Part shown: positions 1 through 8,034 of the stretch, piece by piece
Layout of the letters: every line of letters starts with the position of its first letter
How positions within the stretch are numbered: the first letter of the stretch is position 1
From: Kiritimatiellota bacterium B12222
GTDB taxonomy: Bacteria > Verrucomicrobiota > Kiritimatiellia > SS1-B-03-39 > UBA6053
NCBI GenBank assembly: GCA_029719485.1
Contig: CP120722.1
Coordinates: 3,100,001-3,164,000, forward strand
DNA length: 64,000 bases
Direction of reading: 5' to 3'
Notes under the pieces: model-generated
The model's database searches: none
The model's input: the letters and a program-made list of their open reading frames with translations, nothing else
What the model was told of the DNA's origin: nothing
Translations under genes and position numbers: made by a program

Positions 1-3000
1 AGTGACCAAACGAATGTGCAAGTCATTGACATCTTGCCTGCAGGCATGACCTACACTCCAAACAGCATCCAAGGGATGTTAAGTAAAGCCCCTGCTCCTG
101 GAAACTACACCGAGACCTTTGACAGTTCAGGAACCTTTACCGTACCCGTGGGAGTAAGCTCCCTTACCGTGGAAGCCTGGGGAGCTGGAGGTAGTGGTGG
201 TGATGAAGGTGGATCAAATGGACGAGGCGGTGGGGGTGGCGGAGCCTATGCCCGTAGCGTCGTCTCCGTATCAGACTTACAAGTATACACCGTAACCGTG
301 GGTGAAGGAGGAGAATCAACCACGAACACATCCAATCCCGGTGGAGACTCTACATTTTCAATAGGAAACACCACCTGGGTGCGTGCAGATGGTGGTGCTG
401 CGGGAACCAACTCCGGAGAGACGGGAGGAACCATCGCAAATAGCATAGGAACAACTCGTTTCGCAGGTGGCAGTGGCGGCAACCGCAGCTCAAATAAAAA
501 ACATGGCGGCGGTGGCGGAGGATCCGCAACCTCTACGGCAAATGGTGGCAATGGGAATAACGCTTCGAACAATGCACCAGGTACCGGAGGGACGGGGCAA
601 GGTGCGGGCGGGAATGGCGGTTCATCAAGAAATGTAGGTCAAAATGGTAGTGCTCCAGGTGGCGGAGGTGGAGGACGTGGTGAAGAAGGTGTCAATGGTC
701 TTGCTTCAGGAAACGGGGCAGATGGTCGCGTGGTCATCACTTACACTATCCCTTCAGCTATCGGTACCATCGCGGCACCTTCGGGAATCATTGCTGAGGG
801 ATGGACAATTCCCGCTGGCGAATACTTAGAACTTAATTTTGATGTCTCCGTTGCGTCCGTTGCAGGATTCTCTACCCTCACCAACCTGGCTTCCGTCACC
901 AGTGACCAAGTAAGTTCTCCACTTGAGTCAAGTGCGCAAACCAGCGTCAATGGCGGCAGCATAGGGAATTTTGTCTGGGTCGACACCAATGGGGATGGCA
1001 TTCAAAACAACGAAGAACCTGGACTTGAGAATGTGCAGGTTACGCTTTTGAACAGCACGGGAACTACCACGATTCAGGATGTAAACGGACAAGATCTCGC
1101 GGTGCTAACGGACCCCAATGGGGCTTACAGCTTAGGCACCCTGCCCTCAGGCACATACAGAGTACACTTTTCAAAACCTGCAGGATATGAATTCAGTCCC
1201 TTGAATGCTGATGAAAACGGCATCAGCGGAAACGAAAATTCTGATGCAGACCCCGCCAGCGGCCAAACCGTGACCATCTCCATTACTGCCGGTCAAGACA
1301 TCGCTTATGTCGCGGCAGGATTCTATCAACCAGGCAGCATTACCGGAACCGTAGGCATCGACACCTCAGGTGACGGCAACAGTAATGGTCCTCAAGACGG
1401 GGTCAGCATAACCTTAATAACGTTGGCGGACGACTCGGTGGTGACCAGCACCACGACCGACGCCAATGGAGCCTACAGCTTTTCAGACCTTCCTCCCGGC
1501 AGTTATCGCATTGACCAAAACGTCCCCTCTTCATTCATGGCCGTAAAAGATGTGGATGGTGGAGACCTCACCCAAAATGGCGATCAAACGCCGATTACAG
1601 TGAGCTCTAACGACGACGTCACCAACCAAAGTTTTGTCAACAGCCCTGAAGCCGTCATCGCAGGCTTCGTATGGGTGGATACCAACGGAAACGGCCTTCA
1701 GGATGAAGGTGAAACCGGTCTTGAAAATAGTACCATCGCCCTCTTGGATCATGAAGGCCATCCTCTTTTGAATGGACAGGATGTTCCGATCACCACTACG
1801 TCAGATGCTCTGGGTATTTATACCTTTACGGGCTTACTTGCAGGAGAGTATCTCTTAAAGTTTACCGGACCTGCGGGTTATGAACACACGATTCAAGATG
1901 CTGACTCCAACGGGCTCAGTGGAAGTAAAAACTCTGATGCGAATGCCAGCACAGGCATCACACCTACCCTCAGCCTGAGCGTGGGTCAGCGCATGGACAC
2001 CATCGATGCGGGATTCTATCAACCAGGCAGCATTACCGGAACCGTAGGCATCGACACCTCAGGTGACGGCAACAGTAATGGTCCTCAAGACGGGGTCAGC
2101 ATAACCTTACTTACGTTGGCGGACGACTCGGTGGTGACCAGCACCACGACCGACGCCAATGGAGACTACAGCTTTTCAGACCTTCCTCCCGGCAGTTATC
2201 GCATTGACCAAAATGTCCCCTCTTCATTCATAGCCGTAAAAGATGTGGATGGTGGAGACCTCACCCAAAATGGCGATCAAACGCCGATTACAGTGAGCTC
2301 TAACGACGACGTCACCAACCAAAGTTTTGTCAACAGATTCAACGGAATCATTACCGGTTCCATAGAAATAGATGAAACAGGAAATGATGAAGGAGATGCC
2401 CCACAAGCAGGCGTCAGTCTTGTTCTTACCGACGAAAATGATAATGAAGTAGATACCACGACAACTGCGACGGATGGTTCCTATACGTTCAACAACTTAC
2501 CACAAGGTAGTTATAAAGTATGGCAAACCCTTCCCCATGGTTTCAAGGCCGTTGCCGATGCCGATGGAGGGGATCTTGAAATCAATGGCGACATATCCCT
2601 CATTACCATAAACACATCTACAGGAAGCCGTACCGGACAAAGCTTTGTTAACAGTCAAAGTGGAACCGTAACTGTACCTGATTTTTGCCTCAATCTGGGT
2701 ACAACTCTAGAAGGCCTTTTCATCCGCCCCACAAATATGCCGAGCAATGTCGTTTATGTCTTGGAATATGCAGATATCCTCGAAGCCCCCACAACCTGGG
2801 ACGGCAGCGTCACCTTAAACGGCAGCAACACCACTGTGCTCGACAACGGAGATGGAACAGAAAGTGTCAGCATCTTAGACATCCCCACCCTCACGAGCTT
2901 AGGCGCGGGAAACGGTTTCGTCCGTTTACGCATTGAAACAGATTTCAACAACGATGAGACTGTAGATGAAAACGTGGTCAGCAAAGTTTCCGGGTGGGTC

Positions 3001-3930
3001 GATAGTGAATTCGGTAGCTCCTGTCGCACCTACAACAACCCCTTCCTGAGTTGCCCACACTTTAGTGCAGAGGTGATTTCCGCAACGGGAAATACTCTCA
3101 CCTTTACTGAAAACGTCCCCGCTTTAGGTCTTGGAAGTTATTATGCCGAAGTAATCTCTGGTGCAAATGAAGGTCAACGTTTTGACATTGTCTCCACAGG
3201 AGACAACAGCATTACCGTGGCACAAGATCTAGATAATTGTGATAATAGCGCTCCGTTTAACACCATCACCGGACAGCTTCCTGACCTCATGGTCGGCAAC
3301 AACATTGTGCTGCGCAAACATCAAAACTTAAACGATTGGTTCCCTGTCGATCAAATGACCGCGAACAACGACCAAGCGCTCGCAGATCAAATTTCGTTGT
3401 GGGATGGAACAACATTCCAGTGTTACTATCTTTATGATGGTGGTTCACCTCATTGGGTGTTGATTGGCGATGAAACCTTAAGCGACATCGGAAACGTGGT
3501 GATCATTCCCCCAGGTGTGGGCGTATTTATGAACTCTAAAGCTAGCAAAACGTTGCGTGCATATGGGCAGGTCCGTGAAAACGATTTTATCCGTCCCGTT
3601 TGTGTAGACATGAATGTGATGGCAGGAGCTTACCCCGTGGATCAATCTGCAAATTCGCGCAATATGGCTTCCCCTGTGTTCAAGGGAAATCCAGACTTTA
3701 AACTTTCAGATCAATTTTGGATATGGCGTGGAGATGAGGTCTCGGGACGAACCAGCTACCTTACCTATGTACTTTTAGATAACACGACCTTCACCGGATG
3801 GATTAAATTCGGAGACATCTTCAGTACTGATATAAGTGAACAAACTCTTTTTAAACGTGACAACGCTGTCATCATCGATTCACGCACAGGAAACGCCAGC
3901 TATCAATACGCCGCGCCTTGGACTCCTTAA
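1..3930 (+). CDS. Giant secreted surface protein, SdrD_B-like repeats (5' partial)
   Basis: The frame is open to base 1 and the first residues (VIDILPAGMTY) look like the end of a DUF11-type repeat, so the real start lies before the window and the GTG at 16 is not it. Counting from that GTG, residues ~35-245 form a Gly/Asn-rich domain opening with TFTVPVGVSSLTVEAWGAGG. Residues ~250-310 complete a DUF11-like segment. Residues ~313-880 hold five SdrD_B/Cna-B-like modules in the order long-short-long-short-short, marked by FVWVDTNG and YSFSDLPPGSYRI. Residues ~881-1304 are a beta-rich region I do not recognise. There is no LPXTG or PEP-CTERM tail, so how it is held at the surface is unknown. 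A role in adhesion or matrix is an inference from the module type. It lies 21 bp before a PEP-CTERM gene. Confidence 0.85.
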   Translation, partial: SDQTNVQVIDILPAGMTYTPNSIQGMLSKAPAPGNYTETFDSSGTFTVPVGVSSLTVEAWGAGGSGGDEGGSNGRGGGGGGAYARSVVSVSDLQVYTVTVGEGGESTTNTSNPGGDSTFSIGNTTWVRADGGAAGTNSGETGGTIANSIGTTRFAGGSGGNRSSNKKHGGGGGGSATSTANGGNGNNASNNAPGTGGTGQGAGGNGGSSRNVGQNGSAPGGGGGGRGEEGVNGLASGNGADGRVVITYTIPSAIGTIAAPSGIIAEGWTIPAGEYLELNFDVSVASVAGFSTLTNLASVTSDQVSSPLESSAQTSVNGGSIGNFVWVDTNGDGIQNNEEPGLENVQVTLLNSTGTTTIQDVNGQDLAVLTDPNGAYSLGTLPSGTYRVHFSKPAGYEFSPLNADENGISGNENSDADPASGQTVTISITAGQDIAYVAAGFYQPGSITGTVGIDTSGDGNSNGPQDGVSITLITLADDSVVTSTTTDANGAYSFSDLPPGSYRIDQNVPSSFMAVKDVDGGDLTQNGDQTPITVSSNDDVTNQSFVNSPEAVIAGFVWVDTNGNGLQDEGETGLENSTIALLDHEGHPLLNGQDVPITTTSDALGIYTFTGLLAGEYLLKFTGPAGYEHTIQDADSNGLSGSKNSDANASTGITPTLSLSVGQRMDTIDAGFYQPGSITGTVGIDTSGDGNSNGPQDGVSITLLTLADDSVVTSTTTDANGDYSFSDLPPGSYRIDQNVPSSFIAVKDVDGGDLTQNGDQTPITVSSNDDVTNQSFVNRFNGIITGSIEIDETGNDEGDAPQAGVSLVLTDENDNEVDTTTTATDGSYTFNNLPQGSYKVWQTLPHGFKAVADADGGDLEINGDISLITINTSTGSRTGQSFVNSQSGTVTVPDFCLNLGTTLEGLFIRPTNMPSNVVYVLEYADILEAPTTWDGSVTLNGSNTTVLDNGDGTESVSILDIPTLTSLGAGNGFVRLRIETDFNNDETVDENVVSKVSGWVDSEFGSSCRTYNNPFLSCPHFSAEVISATGNTLTFTENVPALGLGSYYAEVISGANEGQRFDIVSTGDNSITVAQDLDNCDNSAPFNTITGQLPDLMVGNNIVLRKHQNLNDWFPVDQMTANNDQALADQISLWDGTTFQCYYLYDGGSPHWVLIGDETLSDIGNVVIIPPGVGVFMNSKASKTLRAYGQVRENDFIRPVCVDMNVMAGAYPVDQSANSRNMASPVFKGNPDFKLSDQFWIWRGDEVSGRTSYLTYVLLDNTTFTGWIKFGDIFSTDISEQTLFKRDNAVIIDSRTGNASYQYAAPWTP
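1318..1643 (+). repeat. Direct repeat copy 1 inside the surface-protein gene
   Basis: This 326-bp stretch encodes a short SdrD_B-like module starting GFYQPGSITGTVGID. It matches 2011-2336 with five mismatches by eye (about 98.5% identity). The long module in front of each copy is clearly diverged. Confidence 0.95.
2011..2336 (+). repeat. Direct repeat copy 2 inside the surface-protein gene
   Basis: Second copy, offset 693 bp from 1318-1643. The five differences change I to L, A to D and M to I and include one silent change (AAC/AAT). It is followed by a third, diverged short module. Confidence 0.95.
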
Positions 3931-3951
3931 TTTTCTTTTACACCTTTCCCC

Positions 3952-4677
3952 ATGAAACATTTAGCCATCATCATTCTCATCTTTACATCCGCCCAGCTAT
4001 GGGCCGATGAAGTCACTGTAAATTGGGGGAATGCCAACCCGAGCGTAATGGTAGACAGTGGGGGGATAGCACTCACCAGTGCCTACCCCACGCCAGCTTT
4101 TAGCGGAGACTATACCGTCGCATTAGGCACCTTTGATTCCTTTTCACCCACGGAAACCAACTACAACGACTGGCAAAGTCATTGGCGCACATTTGATCAA
4201 GCCCCCTTTAATGATGCCGTAGGTGCATTCGCCTCCGAAGCCTTTTTAGAATCAGACGGGAGCAGCTCCTCTGTGAACGCCGATAACAGCGCATCATTCT
4301 TCAACAGCGATGCCTACATTTGGATTTACAACCGTCAGGATGCGGTGGCCAATGATTCCGAATGGTTTTTAGGCCGCGTAAGTGAATGGACCTTCCCTAC
4401 GGATCTCGGTGGAGAGTGTTGCGGAAATTTGACCCCGACACAATGGTCGTTAACGTCTGACTTCGCCAATGCTTCACCCTCAGAAATTGATGTCGTGTGG
4501 GGTGCCCACTCCAGTGGTCTCTATGCAGGTGGAGGTGCATACACAGTGGCTCCTGAAAACTTCCTGGTACAAACCTATCTTTTAATTCCAGAACCTTCTA
4601 CTTGGATCATGATGGCCCTCTCATTCTCTGCCCTGATGTTTGTAGGTCTATTCCGTAGGAAAGGAGCGATGCGATGA
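3952..4677 (+). CDS. PEP-CTERM sorting-domain secreted protein
   Basis: Exported protein of 241 aa. Residues 1-18 are a signal peptide ending LWADE. Residues 213-241 are a PEP-CTERM tail: PEPSTW, a hydrophobic segment, then Arg/Lys-rich FRRKGAMR. Such tails are known to be recognised and cleaved by a membrane exosortase (EpsH/XrtA class), usually in strains making exopolysaccharide; no exosortase gene lies in this window. The body (residues ~20-205) has W-rich motifs such as NDWQSHWRTFDQAPFN and AYIWIYNRQDA that recur in the next gene, so the two are paralogues. Its stop overlaps the start of that gene (ATGA), implying co-translation. The function of the body is unknown. Confidence 0.85.
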   Translation: MKHLAIIILIFTSAQLWADEVTVNWGNANPSVMVDSGGIALTSAYPTPAFSGDYTVALGTFDSFSPTETNYNDWQSHWRTFDQAPFNDAVGAFASEAFLESDGSSSSVNADNSASFFNSDAYIWIYNRQDAVANDSEWFLGRVSEWTFPTDLGGECCGNLTPTQWSLTSDFANASPSEIDVVWGAHSSGLYAGGGAYTVAPENFLVQTYLLIPEPSTWIMMALSFSALMFVGLFRRKGAMR

Positions 4678-5552
4678 AAATGAGTCTCCTTCTCATCTCA
4701 ACCCTCTTTTCTTTAAGCGTATCGGCTTCGATGATTGACTGGTATTGCGTACCCGGCAGTTATAACGTCACCAGCGAAGGTGAGGAAATGGCCTCCAACT
4801 TTCGATTTGAATTAGGCATTTTCAAAGAAGGTTTTACCCCCTCAGTCGACAATATGGATCAATGGGCCGAGAACTGGATTCCAGCCCAACGCGCGCTTTA
4901 CAACCAGGAACATCACTGGTTCACCAGCCGTTATACCGTGAGCGGTGATGAAGAAGGATTTACACCCGGCGCTAAAACCTGGATCTGGGGATTTTCAGGA
5001 TCACTTGAAAATGCAGAATGGATTTTACTGCGTAATCAACATTGGGTTTGGCCCGCGGTCAACCCCAGCAGCCCGCTTGCTAAAACTTGGAATATGGCCA
5101 ACGCCGATGAAGTATTGGTGGGAGGCATCGGAGGCGCATTTGTGCTTCAATCCGCACCGGTTGACGGAGTGTATCCTCCCCCAACCACCTGGGAGCAATG
5201 GAAACAGGAAAATCTAGGAGACGACGAAGTACTTAGCGGGGTGGATGCCAATGAAAACGGCATTCCTGATTTAATCGAATACGTCCAAGGCTTAGACGCG
5301 AATGGAAACCTGAACATGAGCAATTTGCGACTGAACGTCCTCGAAGATACTGTAGAAATCAGCATTCCCCGTCGGGAAGATCGTCCCGCAACCTTCAAAG
5401 TGCAATATTCCACGGATCTCATTACCTGGCATTCGGCTGCGAATTTGGAACAAGGCGAACGCTCTGAGTTAAGTCGCCTGATTTATACCTACGCCATTCC
5501 TGCAGAAACAGAACCCATCAAATTCTGGCGTTATTCAGTTGAAGCCCACTAA
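4674..5552 (+). CDS. Secreted protein, paralogue of the PEP-CTERM protein
   Basis: 292 aa with a signal peptide (residues 1-18, cut near SVSA/SM). Residues ~30-165 resemble the preceding PEP-CTERM protein: compare LGIFKEGFTP...DQWAENWIPAQRALYN and KTWIWGFSGSLENAEW with their counterparts. Instead of a PEP-CTERM tail it ends with a region containing WEQWKQENLG, DANENGIPDLIEYVQG and KVQYSTDLITWHSA. That combination is common at the C-terminus of large secreted Verrucomicrobial proteins. The start overlaps the previous stop by 4 bp. Function unknown; probably part of the same surface structure. Confidence 0.8.
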   Translation: MKMSLLLISTLFSLSVSASMIDWYCVPGSYNVTSEGEEMASNFRFELGIFKEGFTPSVDNMDQWAENWIPAQRALYNQEHHWFTSRYTVSGDEEGFTPGAKTWIWGFSGSLENAEWILLRNQHWVWPAVNPSSPLAKTWNMANADEVLVGGIGGAFVLQSAPVDGVYPPPTTWEQWKQENLGDDEVLSGVDANENGIPDLIEYVQGLDANGNLNMSNLRLNVLEDTVEISIPRREDRPATFKVQYSTDLITWHSAANLEQGERSELSRLIYTYAIPAETEPIKFWRYSVEAH

Positions 5553-5590
5553 GGCCAACGAAGGCCTACAAAGGCTCACTAAGGCCTCAC
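5551..5590 (+). repeat. Degenerate 10-bp tandem repeat, four units
   Basis: Four consecutive decamers beginning AAGGC: aaggccaacg, aaggcctaca, aaggctcact and aaggcctcac. The array starts within the stop codon of the preceding gene and lies in the short gap between convergent genes. Confidence 0.7.
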
Positions 5591-5596
5591 ACTCAT

Positions 5597-5618
5597 GGGG
5601 TAGCGTGTAAACGCCCCC
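5597..5618. terminator. GC-rich hairpin between convergent genes
   Basis: GGGG-ta-GCGT, loop GTAA, then ACGC-CCCC gives an 8-bp stem with a 2-nt bulge. It sits between a + strand gene ending at 5552 and a - strand gene ending at 5631. There is no T-run, so a terminator role is only a possibility. Confidence 0.3.
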
Positions 5619-5630
5619 GCCGTGGCGCCC

Positions 5631-6287
5631 CTAAATTTGCGCGTATTTCTTTTGAGCTTTTACGCTCACAAGTTTGCGTTCTGGAAGAATGAGACAGGTA
5701 AGTGCACCTCCATAAACACAACCTGTGTCCAGTCCAATGACCTTGGGAAGATTCACCCCACCTAGGGCCGCCCAATGTCCAAAAACCACCAAGTCATCTC
5801 CAGTATATAAATCAAACCATGGTGGATTACTTTCACTTTTAAGATCTTCCCCTTCCCCATCCCACGTACGGAGAGTCACCAAATGCCAAGGGTCGGTTTG
5901 ATCGGGATGCAGTCCGGGCACCAGCCCCCCATGCACCATCATCAGTTCATGATCTTCTAACCACAAAGGAAATTGGGAGACATCTTCGACAAAATCGTCA
6001 AACTTACTGCCAAAGTTTTTACGGAGCACATCAAAATACTTACTGTGTTTATGAAATTTACCCTGAGTGAGTTGCAATAAACTATACTCGTGGTTTCCCA
6101 TAATCGAGGTGGCTTTCATCTCCCGAAAGATTTCCCATACTTTACGGGAATCCGGCCCCTTATTGATTAAATCGCCAATAAAAATGATACGATCTTTATC
6201 TGGGTCCGCAGCTACTTTTTTGAGCAACTTTTTCAGCTCTTTGAAGCATCCGTGAACATCACCAATGATAAGGGTTCTTTTCTCCAT
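5631..6287 (-). CDS. Calcineurin-like metallophosphatase (PrpE/ApaH-type)
   Basis: 218 aa, a complete metallophosphoesterase domain. The metal-binding motifs are visible: GDVHG (D10, H12), GDLINKGPDS (D39), GNHE (N65-H66), VHGGLVPG near residue 118 and FGHWA near residue 171. The conserved GDxxD(K)GPxS and late HGG motifs place it with diadenosine-tetraphosphatase/serine-threonine phosphatase-like enzymes (PrpE, PphA, ApaH). Which substrate is real (Ap4A, phosphoprotein or capped RNA) cannot be told from sequence. It lies 40 bp downstream of the ABC permease on the same strand and could be co-transcribed with it. Confidence 0.85.
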   Translation of the reverse strand: MEKRTLIIGDVHGCFKELKKLLKKVAADPDKDRIIFIGDLINKGPDSRKVWEIFREMKATSIMGNHEYSLLQLTQGKFHKHSKYFDVLRKNFGSKFDDFVEDVSQFPLWLEDHELMMVHGGLVPGLHPDQTDPWHLVTLRTWDGEGEDLKSESNPPWFDLYTGDDLVVFGHWAALGGVNLPKVIGLDTGCVYGGALTCLILPERKLVSVKAQKKYAQI

Positions 6288-6327
6288 GCGGAGCTCCTAG
6301 CATCACAATAAAGAGCGTACAAGTCCC

Positions 6328-8034
6328 TTATACCCTGAACAAGGCCCCAAGTTTTTTGCCCAGCAAAAGACTGCTTCCCACGAGGGTAACCGCTAAAAAT
6401 AACATCGCCCACACCCCTAATGCAGCCGCAATATATTTACCTGTGCCTATCAACTGGAAGAGTTCGTAAATCGTTTTGGTAATCGGATAAAAATCTTGGC
6501 GTTGCGCCAACATTAAGCTGTCAGAAACCTCTAACATACTGAAGGCAAAAGCCAACAGGGCTCCGGCAATCAAATTAGCCGTAATCAAAGGCAACGTGAT
6601 CCGTTTCAAACTCACCAAAGGTTTCGCACCCAAATTGGCTGCGGCCTCTTCTAAGCCCGCACTGGTTTGCTGTAAACCGGCCACGGCCGACCGCACCATA
6701 TACGGCAATCGACGAATACTGTAGGCCAACACTAAAAATAAAGCCGGATTGGTTTTCACATCAACCAAGTGAGGAAGCCAATCGCTATTCCGCACTACAT
6801 CCAAGTTGCTAAAATATGAACTCGCTGCCAAATATCCTGAGGCCATAACCAATCCCGGCACCGCCAACGGCATCATGGCCAAGCCATCTAACACCCCTCT
6901 AAATTTAATGGTCGAACGCACCACCACAAATGCAATCGCAATGCCAAAAAACAAATTAAACACAACGGCCAACAATGAGAAAACCAGGCTGTTGCGAATA
7001 CTGCTCACCGTCATCGAATGACCCAAAGCTTCGCTATAATTGTTCATGGTCCATTCCTGCGGAAGCACGGACCGATACCAGCCCCCCGGGGCCGAAAAGC
7101 TGGTAAGAATCACCCCAAGATGAGGTAGGAGTGCAAAAGAAATTACAATTAAAAAGGGCAACAGAACCAACAGGCCTTTCACGCCGCTTACTTTATGCTC
7201 CGTGAAGGTCGTGGCAGCCTTTCCTTGCATCGCGTAGGCTTGCCCACCAAAAAAGAATTTACTGATACAGTACAGTCCCACACTTACAGTGAGCATCACC
7301 ATCACCAACGCAAAGGGAAAAGGATTACTGCCAATCTCTTTTAACGCATCATACACCTGTACCGAAGCACAGCGGGTATAGTTCATGATCAAAGGAGTCC
7401 CCAACTCGGTAAAAGACCAGATGAAGACAATCGTGCCTCCCGCAAAAAATCCGGGCGTAATTAAAGGCAAGGTGATACGACGGAATTTCACCCATCCGGT
7501 CGCACCTAAATTCTCAGCCGCCTCTTCCATCGCATGATCAATATTCGCGAGCGCTGCGGATAAATTGAGGAATAAAATAGGATATAGCGCCAGGGATTGC
7601 AGCAGGATAACCCCCATCCATCTCCCCCGCCCCAACCAATCAACTTCTAAACCAAACAGACTGTTAATGACCCCGTATTGTCCTAAAATTTGTTGAAAAC
7701 CAATCGCACCAACAAAGGGAGGCAAAATCATGGGGACCAACAACAACGCATTCACCCATTTTTTCCCGGGGAAAAGGAATCGGTTCGACATCCATGCCAG
7801 CGGCAATGCAATTAGGGTGGCCAGAAAGGTAGTTCCCAAAGCCAAGCGCAAACTGTTCAGCAAGCCCTCCAAATAAATTGGATTCTGAAACACCCCAAAA
7901 ATATAGCGAAAGGTAATTTTCCCATCCGGTCCCACAAATCCATTCTTAATCACTAAACTTAAGGGAAAAATGAAAGCGATGGCAAAAACAGATAAGGTAA
8001 GTCCAAAAATGATCCACGCCGATGATTTACGCAT
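6328..8034 (-). CDS. Fe3+-type ABC importer, fused two-domain permease
   Basis: 568 aa inner-membrane protein with two tandem BPD_transp_1 halves, about residues 50-270 and 350-560, and roughly 12 membrane segments. Each half carries an EAA loop that contacts the ATPase: EEAAENLGATGWVKFRRITL and EEAAANLGAKPLVSLKRITL. This fused arrangement is typical of the FbpB/AfuB/PhnU-type permeases for Fe3+ or aminoethylphosphonate. The start ATG overlaps the end of the binding-protein gene by 8 bp, so the two are probably translationally coupled. Confidence 0.9.
   Translation of the reverse strand: MRKSSAWIIFGLTLSVFAIAFIFPLSLVIKNGFVGPDGKITFRYIFGVFQNPIYLEGLLNSLRLALGTTFLATLIALPLAWMSNRFLFPGKKWVNALLLVPMILPPFVGAIGFQQILGQYGVINSLFGLEVDWLGRGRWMGVILLQSLALYPILFLNLSAALANIDHAMEEAAENLGATGWVKFRRITLPLITPGFFAGGTIVFIWSFTELGTPLIMNYTRCASVQVYDALKEIGSNPFPFALVMVMLTVSVGLYCISKFFFGGQAYAMQGKAATTFTEHKVSGVKGLLVLLPFLIVISFALLPHLGVILTSFSAPGGWYRSVLPQEWTMNNYSEALGHSMTVSSIRNSLVFSLLAVVFNLFFGIAIAFVVVRSTIKFRGVLDGLAMMPLAVPGLVMASGYLAASSYFSNLDVVRNSDWLPHLVDVKTNPALFLVLAYSIRRLPYMVRSAVAGLQQTSAGLEEAAANLGAKPLVSLKRITLPLITANLIAGALLAFAFSMLEVSDSLMLAQRQDFYPITKTIYELFQLIGTGKYIAAALGVWAMLFLAVTLVGSSLLLGKKLGALFRV

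Noticed and set aside
246..572. Antisense open frame (Pro-rich) within the surface-protein gene
   Set aside because: Mirror image of the Gly-rich coding sequence; low-complexity shadow with no start signal.
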